DNA of 64,000 nt from Lactobacillus gasseri ATCC 33323 = JCM 1131. GTDB taxonomy: Bacteria > Bacillota > Bacilli > Lactobacillales > Lactobacillaceae. Positions 46,474-53,662 of this stretch are shown here, one piece after another (position 1 is the stretch's first letter; each line of letters opens with the position of its first letter). Below the pieces are notes generated by a model. The model did no database searches and was not told the DNA's origin. It saw nothing but the letters and a program-made list of their open reading frames with translations. The position numbers were made by a program, and so were the translations under genes. Location of the stretch: positions 806,001 through 870,000 of the forward strand of contig NC_008530.1 in NCBI RefSeq assembly GCF_000014425.1, given 5' to 3'.

Positions 46474-47313
46474 CTATTTACCAATCAATTGCTGAAAATC
46501 GCTAACTAACTTTTGGAAAGTTGCATTCAAATTTTGCATAAATTCATTTTGATTATTTTTCATTTGATTCAACAAAGAATCAGCTTGATTTGGATTTTGC
46601 TTGATCTGATCAATTGTAGAACCTAATTGATCAATTTGATTTTGTAAAGCTTGATTATTAGCTGCATTATTTTTCAATTGCTGATTTTCATTCTTGATTT
46701 GATCTAATTGATTCTGTAATTCTTCCTTATTTTGATCCTGTTTATAATTATTGATAGCATTCTGCAACTCTTTATTTTGTTGCATTAGTTGCTTATTTTG
46801 CTCAGATAAATTATCTAGTTTGCTATTTGTATTATTGAGCGCATTACTTTGAGCTTGCTCATTTTGAACAGTGTCATTATGTGCTTGGCAAGCAGAAATC
46901 CCAAAAATAATTGCAATTAGTAATACAAGAACGCCAAGTACAATATAGACACCTTTTTTCTTACTTTTCTTTTTTGGACTAGGTGTTTGAGCTGGTGTCT
47001 TATATTGTGGAGCAGGAGTTGGACGGACCGGGGGTCTATCGTTGCTACTTACATTATTCTTATCAGTGACCCAGGCTTGAATTTTCTTAGTTGCATATTC
47101 ATTATTAGAACCGATTGCAGTGATGATTATCGGATAAACGCCTGCTTCTGAACGGTTAACAGCCTTTTTATTAATACTTAAATTGTCATTTGAAATGAGC
47201 TGTCCATTTTCAGTTACAGTTAACTCTAATTGAGAAATTATCTCTTGGTTAGTTAAGTTTTGATTTAGTGGCCATGTGATAGAATCAACACGGGTATTAA
47301 TTTGCAAAGTCAT
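46474..47313 (-). CDS. Membrane protein with N-terminal Ig-like domain and C-terminal Asn/Gln-rich coiled coil
   Basis: 279 aa, family not recognised. Residues 1-90 look like a bacterial Ig-like/cadherin-like beta domain (VDSITWPLNQNLTNQEI...VTENGQLI...AGVYPIIITAIGSNNEYATKKIQAWV). A Pro-rich linker and a basic KKKSKKKG precede one transmembrane helix (VYIVLGVLVLLIAIIFG) that ends in ISACQ, a lipobox-like sequence. Then comes a long Asn/Gln coiled coil to the end. There is no N-terminal signal peptide, and the positive charges predict the Ig-like part inside and the coiled coil outside, which is unusual. It stands alone, with GAAGGAAA before the ATG. Confidence 0.7.
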   Translation of the reverse strand: MTLQINTRVDSITWPLNQNLTNQEIISQLELTVTENGQLISNDNLSINKKAVNRSEAGVYPIIITAIGSNNEYATKKIQAWVTDKNNVSSNDRPPVRPTPAPQYKTPAQTPSPKKKSKKKGVYIVLGVLVLLIAIIFGISACQAHNDTVQNEQAQSNALNNTNSKLDNLSEQNKQLMQQNKELQNAINNYKQDQNKEELQNQLDQIKNENQQLKNNAANNQALQNQIDQLGSTIDQIKQNPNQADSLLNQMKNNQNEFMQNLNATFQKLVSDFQQLIGK

Positions 47314-47434
47314 TTTTAATTTCCTTCTAAAACTCTAATCTATGTATATTAATTATACTAATAAATAAGTATTTAGAAAAATGAATCGATAGTAGTAAAA
47401 TAAAATTTAATTATTATAGAAAGTGAAACCCTAA

Positions 47435-47878
47435 ATGATGAAACGTTCTGAGCCCGTAACTTTAACTAACATGTGTATGATTAAGAAAAAAGATAAAATT
47501 TTAGTTCTTGATCGAAATGATCCTGTTTGGCCTGGTTTAACTTTTCCTGGTGGTCACGTTGAACCGCATGAGTCTTTTCATGATTCCGTAGTTAGAGAAA
47601 TCAAAGAAGAAACAGGTCTCTTTATTAAAGATCCGCATTTAGTTGGAGTAAAACAATTCTTTGATAAAAATGATGAACGATATTTAGTCTTCTTTTATAT
47701 AGCTACTGACTTTACTGGAACAGTAAAGGCTTCTGATGAGGGAAAATTGACCTGGATGACGAAGGAAGAATTGATAAGTAAAAAATTAGCCTATAATTTT
47801 GATCATGATCTCCCAGTTTTCTTTGATAAAAATTTAAGTGAACATCTATTAGACGGAAAAATAGATCAAACCTACTAA
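47435..47878 (+). CDS. NUDIX hydrolase (MutT-like)
   Basis: 147 aa with a complete NUDIX box GGHVEPHESFHDSVVREIKEETGL (GX5EX7REUXEEXGU), so it hydrolyses a nucleoside diphosphate linked to another moiety. The closest general type is the 8-oxo-dGTP diphosphatase-like group, but the substrate is not readable from sequence. Two Met codons begin the ORF (47435 and 47438). The ribosome site is poor (GAAAGTG). It is convergent with the lipoprotein gene via a hairpin. Confidence 0.9.
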   Translation: MMKRSEPVTLTNMCMIKKKDKILVLDRNDPVWPGLTFPGGHVEPHESFHDSVVREIKEETGLFIKDPHLVGVKQFFDKNDERYLVFFYIATDFTGTVKASDEGKLTWMTKEELISKKLAYNFDHDLPVFFDKNLSEHLLDGKIDQTY

Positions 47879-47880
47879 AA

Positions 47881-47905
47881 AAGACACTCAATCGAGTGCC
47901 TTTTA
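47881..47905. terminator. Small bidirectional terminator between NUDIX and lipoprotein genes
   Basis: AAGACACTC pairs with GAGTGCCTT (47894-47902) with one mismatch and a 4-nt loop, A- and T-rich flanks. Confidence 0.7.
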
Positions 47906-47908
47906 ATA

Positions 47909-48541
47909 TTAATCATTTTGAACGTCTTCACTTGATTCGTTTGAATTAGAATCATTATTTTGAGTAGTTGTTGATTGTTTTTCTTCGGTTGAAGTTGAAG
48001 TATCACTAGATGAAGAACTGGAAGTTGATGTACTTGGTTCTGATTTTGAGCTACTTACAGCTGAACTTTGATGGCTTGAATCAGTATTATTATTAGTTGA
48101 CCAATTATTACTGTAATAGTAGTTACTTTTTGGAGTATAGTAGCTATAATTTTGACGAGGAATAGTGTATAAAGCAGTACCAAAATTCGATTTTAAACTT
48201 CTATTGGTTTCAGTACTGCTTTCACGCTTAGAATTATTTAAAGATGGAAGAGCTGAACTGGAACTTTGAGCTTCTGAGCTTGAGTTAGTTTCATTTTTAT
48301 CAAGGGTGTCAATTTGATCATCCATCTTTTTATTTTCATCTTTTGACTTATCTTTTTTCTTTTTGTCTTCGTTCTTCTTTTTAGGTTGTTCCACTTTCTT
48401 ATGTGACTTTTTATGAGAAGAAGATTGAATGATTGCATAATCCTCTGCGGAAGACTTATGTTTAGGTTCCACTAAGTTATTACGGCAACCGGCAAGTAAC
48501 AAAAGACCACAACTTAAAGCACCAACAATTAACTTTTTCAA
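47909..48541 (-). CDS. Ser-rich low-complexity lipoprotein
   Basis: 210 aa from TTG 48541. A GTG 15 nt earlier lies inside the GGAGG ribosome site and cannot be the start. MKKLIVGALSCGLLLLAGC is a textbook lipoprotein signal with lipobox LLAGC. After lipidation, a Lys-rich stretch (about residues 38-65), a short Tyr-rich island (YTIPRQNYSYYTPKSNYYYSNNW) and long Ser/Thr/Glu repeats follow, ending in Asp/Asn. It has no catalytic domain. It probably spans the wall as a spacer or surface-charge lipoprotein. Family not recognised. Confidence 0.8.
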   Translation of the reverse strand: MKKLIVGALSCGLLLLAGCRNNLVEPKHKSSAEDYAIIQSSSHKKSHKKVEQPKKKNEDKKKKDKSKDENKKMDDQIDTLDKNETNSSSEAQSSSSALPSLNNSKRESSTETNRSLKSNFGTALYTIPRQNYSYYTPKSNYYYSNNWSTNNNTDSSHQSSAVSSSKSEPSTSTSSSSSSDTSTSTEEKQSTTTQNNDSNSNESSEDVQND

Positions 48542-48745
48542 ATTAAATTCCTCCACTTAAAACTCCTTTTATTATAACCAAAATTAGTGATATAAGATAG
48601 CAAAATTAAGCGATTTTAACTTTATATGAAAATAATATATTTTTTTCAAATTTAAAAGCTTAAAGAACAAATTTGGGGAGAGAAAAGATATAATAGAAAG
48701 TGTAGTTAATTAGTTTGTTAAATAAAGATGTTGGAGGTCAATCTT

Positions 48746-49147
48746 ATGTATGATCTTGAAGATGTGATGATAAAATCTTTTAGAGATGATAATGGCATCA
48801 GTTCTGCATTTTCTATTGAACCTGTCGACGATAATGAGTACCGGGTTTCTACTAATGTTGTTGATGGATTAAATGATATGATCCACTTTAATTTGATTGT
48901 GTATCCTAATGGAACTTATGCTTTAAATGATCGTGTTTTCACCGCTAGAATGATTGATGATAATATTGGGAGTTTTTCAAGTATTGCGACTGATGTTGCA
49001 CGTTTGGCTAGTGAATTTGGCGTTTTGCTTGATGATCGTGGTGAGTTAACTCGTGATTATATCGATAGTCGCGATTTGAGAAGTGAAGTTAATAACTTTA
49101 CTCAATTATTGAATCGAGTAGTTCAGTTTGCTCAGCTTAACAGATAG
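48746..49147 (+). CDS. Small acidic protein, DUF1828-like (first of a pair)
   Basis: 133 aa from ATG 48746, chosen because GGAGG lies 9 nt upstream. An upstream in-frame ATG at 48728 precedes that site. The product is acidic and soluble, with no signal or membrane segment. The central beta pattern FNLIVYPNGTYALNDRV, then ASEFGVLLDDRGELTRDYI and a terminal NNFTQLLNRVVQFAQL helix, parallels the layout of the next gene by eye (IEKEKDGYRITDDGGT, GFEFDEDTSEIYQIV, SDFTQLQVALTYL). The function is unknown. Confidence 0.65.
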   Translation: MYDLEDVMIKSFRDDNGISSAFSIEPVDDNEYRVSTNVVDGLNDMIHFNLIVYPNGTYALNDRVFTARMIDDNIGSFSSIATDVARLASEFGVLLDDRGELTRDYIDSRDLRSEVNNFTQLLNRVVQFAQLNR

Positions 49148-49154
49148 GATACTA

Positions 49155-49187
49155 AAGGAGTCACTATAATCAGGCTTCTTTTTTTTT
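49155..49187 (+). terminator. Terminator between the two DUF1828-like genes
   Basis: AAGGAGTC pairs with GGCTTCTT (two G-U pairs), 10-nt loop, followed by a run of seven T after the stem. Confidence 0.6.
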
Positions 49188-49231
49188 ACCATTTTAGGTT
49201 ATAATTTGTTGAAAATAGGGGAGTGATAAAA

Positions 49232-49612
49232 ATGAAAAATTCTGAATTAAAATTAATTGAGCAAGCTTCACTTGACTGGTTAAAACAAAATATTCAATTT
49301 ATTCAAGCTGGAGAGGACATTGAAGTTGTGACGCCGCTAATTGGTGCCTATGGTGATTTAGTGTACTGCTGGATTGAAAAAGAAAAAGATGGCTATCGAA
49401 TTACTGATGATGGCGGAACATTATTCAAATTAGATCCAGCTCAAGAAAATTTTGATTTACTTGAAGAAGCTGCTGATATTGTGATTGGTGCTGGCTTTGA
49501 ATTTGATGAAGATACTTCAGAAATTTATCAAATTGTAGCTCAAGAAAATATTGCACAGACTTTAAGTGACTTTACTCAATTGCAAGTTGCTTTAACTTAT
49601 CTAGCTAGCTAA
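49232..49612 (+). CDS. DUF1828 domain protein (second of a pair)
   Basis: 126 aa from ATG 49232, with GGGGAG 8 nt upstream. A GTG at 49223 overlaps that site. The core VYCWIEKEKDGYRITDDGGTLFKL is the DUF1828 hallmark (aromatic strand, DGYRITDDG turn). Acidic, soluble, no membrane segment. DUF1828 proteins are short accessory proteins of unknown function, often found with a DUF1829 extension that is absent here. It is arranged in tandem with a similar-looking gene, with a terminator between them. Confidence 0.75.
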   Translation: MKNSELKLIEQASLDWLKQNIQFIQAGEDIEVVTPLIGAYGDLVYCWIEKEKDGYRITDDGGTLFKLDPAQENFDLLEEAADIVIGAGFEFDEDTSEIYQIVAQENIAQTLSDFTQLQVALTYLAS

Positions 49613-49680
49613 GAAAATAGTTCATCGTAATTTCAAGCGTAAACTTTTGGGTTTTAAAAGTAGATATGATATAAAGATAA

Positions 49681-49694
49681 TGAAAGCGGTAAAA
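49681..49694. promoter_or_regulatory. cre-like site upstream of the surface-protein gene
   Basis: TGAAAGCGGTAAAA matches the CcpA consensus TGWAANCGNTNWCA with one mismatch, about 70 bp upstream of the putative -10. Confidence 0.45.
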
Positions 49695-49707
49695 GTAGCG
49701 ATTTCTT

Positions 49708-49753
49708 AAAATATTACAAAGAATGTAAAAAATCTATTAATTTGTAATATTTT
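49708..49753. promoter_or_regulatory. 13-bp inverted repeat and TGTAA words in the surface-protein promoter
   Basis: AAAATATTACAAA (49708-49720) and TTTGTAATATTTT (49741-49753) are exact inverted copies 20 bp apart. Additional TGTAA words occur at 49724 and 49754. The right arm overlaps a possible -35 (TTGTAA 49742-49747), with TATAAT at 49767-49772. It looks like a regulator binding region. Confidence 0.5.
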
Positions 49754-49786
49754 TGTAAAACTACTGTATAATAAAAGTAAATAGAA

Positions 49787-49821
49787 CAGCAAGTTAAAGT
49801 ATAGCTTACCTTGCTGAGGAG
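49787..49821 (+). promoter_or_regulatory. 5' UTR hairpin abutting the ribosome site
   Basis: CAGCAAG (49787-49793) pairs with CTTGCTG (49810-49816). The 3' arm runs directly into GAGGAG (49816-49821), the ribosome site of the surface-protein gene. It may stabilise the message or modulate initiation. Confidence 0.45.
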
Positions 49822-49829
49822 CGTGAATT

Positions 49830-50636
49830 ATGATGAGACAAATTAATAAAAGAAACATAATGACGGGGTTAGGAGCAGCAGCGTTGCTTGCTTCTTTAAG
49901 TTTGAACGGTACTGCTTTTGCAGCAACTACTGATAGTGCAAATGCAGGTGCTGAGCAAGCCAAGACTTATCAGACTCAGCTTGAGCAACATAAAAACTTA
50001 CAAGCTTATACTAATCCTTTATCAGTCAAAACTTTGACCACTACCAAAGGTGTTTTACCAGATGCAACAAGTGGTATTTCTAATTGGAATACAGTTCCAG
50101 CAGGTACAGTTGCAAATTGGGATCAAACTCCTGAAATTAACAAGGTAGGAACTAGTTACGGAACTGTTTATGTGACTTTTCCTGACGGATCAAGATCAAG
50201 ACTTGCAGTTTATGTAACTGTTAAAGATACTGCAGCACAAGATTCTAAAACAAATAAGTCTAATGTAAAAAGTAGCTCTTCAACTTCAATATCTTCATCT
50301 GATGCAAGTAAGCAAAGTAGCAGTTTAAAAGAAGATGTAGAAAAATCTACTGCTAAAGTTAATACAAACAAGAGTAGTGATGAAAAAGCGAATAAAGATG
50401 TAGTAGTCAAAGATCTTGGTTCTACTACGGTAACTGAAAAGAATGTCAGCGTAGTAAACAATTCTAAAGATAATAAGAAAAATAGTAAAAAAACTTCTAA
50501 TCCTGTTTCAGTTGCTACGCAATTGCCAGAAACTGAAGGAAAGGCTGTTAACCCGTTAGTAGTAATTGGTGGGTTACTAGTAGCAGCAATTAGTGCAGTT
50601 GCTATCTTTGGCAAAAAAATAAAGAATAGACTTTAA
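49830..50636 (+). CDS. Cell-wall-anchored surface protein with Rib-like domain and LPETE sorting motif
   Basis: 268 aa. Signal peptide NIMTGLGAAALLASLSLNGTAFAA, with cleavage near residue 35. A single Rib/alpha-like domain (about residues 62-130: SGISNWNTVPAGTVANWDQTPEINKVGTSYGTVYVTFPDGSRSRLAVYVTV) is followed by a Ser/Lys/Asn stalk. The C-terminus is a sorting signal: QLPETEG, hydrophobic VVIGGLLVAAISAVAIF, then KKIKNRL. The fifth motif residue is Glu instead of Gly. It is a probable sortase substrate. The role may be adhesion or wall structure. Confidence 0.8.
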   Translation: MMRQINKRNIMTGLGAAALLASLSLNGTAFAATTDSANAGAEQAKTYQTQLEQHKNLQAYTNPLSVKTLTTTKGVLPDATSGISNWNTVPAGTVANWDQTPEINKVGTSYGTVYVTFPDGSRSRLAVYVTVKDTAAQDSKTNKSNVKSSSSTSISSSDASKQSSSLKEDVEKSTAKVNTNKSSDEKANKDVVVKDLGSTTVTEKNVSVVNNSKDNKKNSKKTSNPVSVATQLPETEGKAVNPLVVIGGLLVAAISAVAIFGKKIKNRL

Positions 50637-50655
50637 AATTATTATAGAGAATAAA

Positions 50656-50689
50656 AAAAGAGCTTACGACTTAAAATCGTAAGCTCTTT
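50656..50689. terminator. Bidirectional terminator between surface protein and permease
   Basis: AAAGAGCTTACGA / TCGTAAGCTCTTT perfect stem, 7-nt loop. Confidence 0.92.
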
Positions 50690-50704
50690 AATTTATCCAA
50701 ATTT

Positions 50705-52057
50705 TTATTTTATATGTCTTAGCTTAGCTAAGAAGTCGTCATGCTCTTTTTCTAGTTTTTCATCTTTATCAATAAAGAAATAACATGCAGCAGCAAGTAC
50801 AGCAACTACCGCGCCTAAAAGCAATGTCTTAGGCGTAAAATTAGTTACCATGTAGCAAGAAATAATTAAAGCAATAATTGGAACAGTATATTTTCCAGGA
50901 AGAGAAAAGCCATGAGTTGGATATTCATTACTGTGTTTAAACTTGATAACGGCTAAAATTGATGGCACATACTGAACAAATGATGCTAAAACTGTACATG
51001 AAACAAGGAAGAGGTAGCTTTGAGTAGCCAATGCAGCAGATAAAATTGCTGTGAAAATAATACCTACCCAAGGTGCATCATGCTTGTTTTTCTTTCCAAT
51101 CCATTTTGGCAACATTCCATGTTCATTAGCAAGAGAAGCAATTAATGATGGAGTATTAAATGAAGCACTAAAGGCAACGCCAAAAATTGAAATTAGCATG
51201 CCAATGATCATAAAGGCAAAGCCCCATTGACCAACGCCAGTTTTTAAGGCACTAGCTAGAGGATTAGAATAGGATCCTAATTTTTGACCACTCAAGCCAA
51301 TTGCTACTAAAAGCATTAAGCAATCAAGAATTGTGACACTAGTCATTACGGCAATCAAAACTCGAGGAATATTCTTTTCAGGATTGTTCATTTGTTTTGC
51401 AGCGATTGGAATAAATGAAAAGCCAGTAAACAAATAAAAGATTGGTGTAAATGCATCGCCAAAATGTTTGAAAAATGGTGTAACACCAGTTAGTGCCGCA
51501 TGTGGAATTACGGGAGTGAAGTTTGCTTTTTTAATAAAGAAAGCTCCGACGATAATAAAGACGATTAAAGTAATTATCTTTGCGGCTGCTGAAATATTAT
51601 TGACAATTTTTACCCAAGATCTACCGAAGAAATTAATAACTGAAAACAATAAAATTAAGAAAATAATACTACCAATATAGACAGCATTATTTTTAAAAAT
51701 CGGTAGAAAACTCTTGAGGACAGTAAGCAAAGCTACTACTTCAGCTGAAAGAGTTGTGCAACCTAAAAACCAAGTGAAAATGCCGAGCTCATAACCAGCA
51801 AAGCGACCAAAAGCATTATAAGAATAAAGCCATGCTGCTCCTGATTGTGTAAAACGGCTCGATAAGTCAGCATAGCACAAAGCAATCATGCTGACAGTGA
51901 CAGCAGTACATAGAAGAACAAGAATTGCTGTTAAGTTCATGTAACGATAAATTACAGAAGGTAGCAGGAACGTTCCTGATCCAATGACCGCATTAATACC
52001 TAAGAAATATATTGATATAAAGGAGAGTTTCTTAGGTACAGAATTATTATTAGTCAT
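50705..52057 (-). CDS. APC-family amino-acid permease
   Basis: 450 aa, about 12 transmembrane helices. The N-terminal ISIYFLGINAVIGSGTFLLPS (with GSGTF) is the helix-I motif of the amino acid-polyamine-organocation superfamily, and FYLFTGFSFIPIAAKQMNNPEKNIPRVL is the matching helix VI loop. The substrate is unknown. It has a GAGAGG ribosome site. It is divergent from the NmrA-like gene by about 270 bp that contains an operator-like palindrome nearer to the other gene. Confidence 0.88.
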   Translation of the reverse strand: MTNNNSVPKKLSFISIYFLGINAVIGSGTFLLPSVIYRYMNLTAILVLLCTAVTVSMIALCYADLSSRFTQSGAAWLYSYNAFGRFAGYELGIFTWFLGCTTLSAEVVALLTVLKSFLPIFKNNAVYIGSIIFLILLFSVINFFGRSWVKIVNNISAAAKIITLIVFIIVGAFFIKKANFTPVIPHAALTGVTPFFKHFGDAFTPIFYLFTGFSFIPIAAKQMNNPEKNIPRVLIAVMTSVTILDCLMLLVAIGLSGQKLGSYSNPLASALKTGVGQWGFAFMIIGMLISIFGVAFSASFNTPSLIASLANEHGMLPKWIGKKNKHDAPWVGIIFTAILSAALATQSYLFLVSCTVLASFVQYVPSILAVIKFKHSNEYPTHGFSLPGKYTVPIIALIISCYMVTNFTPKTLLLGAVVAVLAAACYFFIDKDEKLEKEHDDFLAKLRHIK

Positions 52058-52168
52058 GTTTTTACCTCTCTATCTAGTAACGTTCTCCTTTATCTATTGT
52101 AATGCTTTAAAAAAGTAAATCTATACGAAATTTGAAGAAAAGCTAATAAAATCAACATCACACAGTTG

Positions 52169-52185
52169 ACTTATTAATAATAAGT
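52169..52185. promoter_or_regulatory. Perfect 17-nt operator palindrome (8-bp arms)
   Basis: ACTTATTA-A-TAATAAGT is a perfect dyad around one base. It starts within a TTGACT -35-like hexamer (52166-52171) and ends just before TATTAA at 52191-52196, so a protein bound there would block this promoter. No regulator gene is adjacent. Confidence 0.6.
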
Positions 52186-52232
52186 ATCACTATTAAATTG
52201 TAAGTAAGAGATAGCTAGGTAAGGAGAAAATT

Positions 52233-52271
52233 ATGACTGAAATTATTCAAATTTGCACATTAGCTAAATAA
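52233..52271 (+). CDS. Possible 12-codon leader ORF
   Basis: ATG ACT GAA ... TAA encodes MTEIIQICTLAK, with AAGGAG 6 nt upstream. It lies between the operator-promoter and the NmrA-like gene. It could be a leader peptide or the remnant of a lost gene. Evidence is only the strong ribosome site and position. Confidence 0.3.
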   Translation: MTEIIQICTLAK

Positions 52272-52328
52272 TAATTTGGGAAGTTTTTATTAGAGTGAAA
52301 TTATGCTTTTTATAATGTGAGGAAAAAA

Positions 52329-52970
52329 ATGACAAAAATTGCTATTTTAGGTGCTGCTGGTCAAATTGCTCAATTAGTTGAACCAATGCTATTAAAGAAA
52401 GACAACATTGATATGATTTTATATCTACGTCACCCAAATAAGTTAAAGCAAATTAATGAAGCTAGAGAAAAGGTAATTAAGGGAGACGCAAGTAATTTTA
52501 ATGAGCTGAAAGAAGCTTTAACGGATGTTGATCTCGTTTATGCAAATTTAGCTGGGGCAAATATTGAAGAGCAAGCAAAAACTGTTGTTAAAGCAATGGA
52601 CGCAAATAATATTAAACGTTTGATCTGGATTTCGTCCTTAGGAATTTATAATGAAGTCCCTGGAAAATTTGGAGAATGGAATAAAAATATTTTGGGCTCA
52701 TATTTAACGACTTATCGGGCAGCTGCTGATCAGATTACGGCAAGTGATCTAGATTACACAATTATTAGACCAGCTTGGTTAACTAATAAAGATGAAATTA
52801 GTTATGAAAAGACTGTTGGTGCCAAAACTCCATTTAAGGGAACAGAGGTATCACGTTTAAGTGTAGCTGACTATATTGCTGATTTAATTGAAAATCCAAC
52901 CAAGGATGTTAAGGCAAATGTTGGATTAGATAAAGCAGGTACTGACGGAGACAAGCCCGCTTGGTATTAA
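52329..52970 (+). CDS. NAD(P)-binding NmrA-like oxidoreductase
   Basis: 213-aa atypical short-chain dehydrogenase. The nucleotide loop is ILGAAGQIAQ (GxxGxxxx), with GDASNFNELKEALTDVDLVYANLAG, LIWISSLGIYNE and YTIIRPAWLTN, the pattern of the NAD(P)H-binding SDR_a5/NmrA group. I start at ATG 52329. The ORF can extend to a GTG at 52317, but AGGA lies in between with ideal spacing for 52329. Such proteins are often redox- or stress-sensing or reductases of quinone-like compounds. It is preceded by a palindromic operator. Confidence 0.85.
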   Translation: MTKIAILGAAGQIAQLVEPMLLKKDNIDMILYLRHPNKLKQINEAREKVIKGDASNFNELKEALTDVDLVYANLAGANIEEQAKTVVKAMDANNIKRLIWISSLGIYNEVPGKFGEWNKNILGSYLTTYRAAADQITASDLDYTIIRPAWLTNKDEISYEKTVGAKTPFKGTEVSRLSVADYIADLIENPTKDVKANVGLDKAGTDGDKPAWY

Positions 52971-52991
52971 AATTTAAAGTTAATAAAACTT

Positions 52992-53019
52992 AAAAAGAAC
53001 GGTCATGACCGTTCTTTTT
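52992..53019. terminator. Perfect 28-bp palindromic terminator
   Basis: AAAAAGAACGGTCA directly followed by its reverse complement, serving the convergent NmrA-like and dedA genes. Confidence 0.88.
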
Positions 53020-53042
53020 GTGTATTGATCTACAGTAAAAAT

Positions 53043-53654
53043 CTACTTCTTAATTCGAGTCTTATACCATTTAATTCCGAAGTAAATAAATAAAATTAAT
53101 AAAAGGGCAATAATTACGAGCGTGTAGTCATCGAAGATTCTAACCACGACTTGCCAATTTTTCCCCATATAATGTCCTAAGCCAACCAAAACACTGTTCC
53201 AAACTAAACTTCCTAAAGTAGTTAAAACTAAAAATTTAGTCCAGCCAACATGAGCGATACCTGCGGGGATAGAAATCAAACTTCTAACGACTGGAATACA
53301 GCGACCATAAAAAATTGCGCCAATTCCGTGTTTGTCGAACCAGTCGATCGCCTTTTGTGCATCATCTTTTTTGAAACCTAAAAGTTTAAATAGTTTAGTT
53401 TCAAGTAGTTTCTCTAATCGCGGTAAGGTTAGATTCCGGCTAATTGAGAATAAAATTATGGCTCCGATAACTGAACCTAAAGTAGAGGCGAGGATAACTC
53501 CAATTAGAGTTAATTTTGTTCCACTAACTAAGAAACCTCCCAGTGTCAAAATTACCTCAGAGGGAATTGGAGGGAAAATATTTTCTACGGCAATTAAAAG
53601 AATAATGGCAATGTAGCCAAAGCTTTCGATAAATTGTGTTAACCAAGTTGTCAT
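53043..53654 (-). CDS. DedA-family membrane protein
   Basis: 203 aa, five to six hydrophobic segments. The DedA/SNARE-associated block is visible: NIFPPIPSEVILTLGGFLVSG (E in the re-entrant loop), TLGSVIGAIILFSISRN, and FYGRCIPVVRSLISIPAGIAHVGWTKF with conserved Arg. DedA proteins are linked to lipid flipping, including undecaprenyl phosphate, and to membrane potential. It follows the nucleoside-hydrolase gene by 8 bp and is co-transcribed with it, though no functional link is evident. Confidence 0.93.
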   Translation of the reverse strand: MTTWLTQFIESFGYIAIILLIAVENIFPPIPSEVILTLGGFLVSGTKLTLIGVILASTLGSVIGAIILFSISRNLTLPRLEKLLETKLFKLLGFKKDDAQKAIDWFDKHGIGAIFYGRCIPVVRSLISIPAGIAHVGWTKFLVLTTLGSLVWNSVLVGLGHYMGKNWQVVVRIFDDYTLVIIALLLILFIYFGIKWYKTRIKK

Positions 53655-53662
53655 CTATATAT

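Noticed and set aside
50210-50614. 134-codon minus-strand frame inside the surface-protein gene
   Set aside because: It is an antisense image of the low-complexity stalk and sorting region with no start signals.
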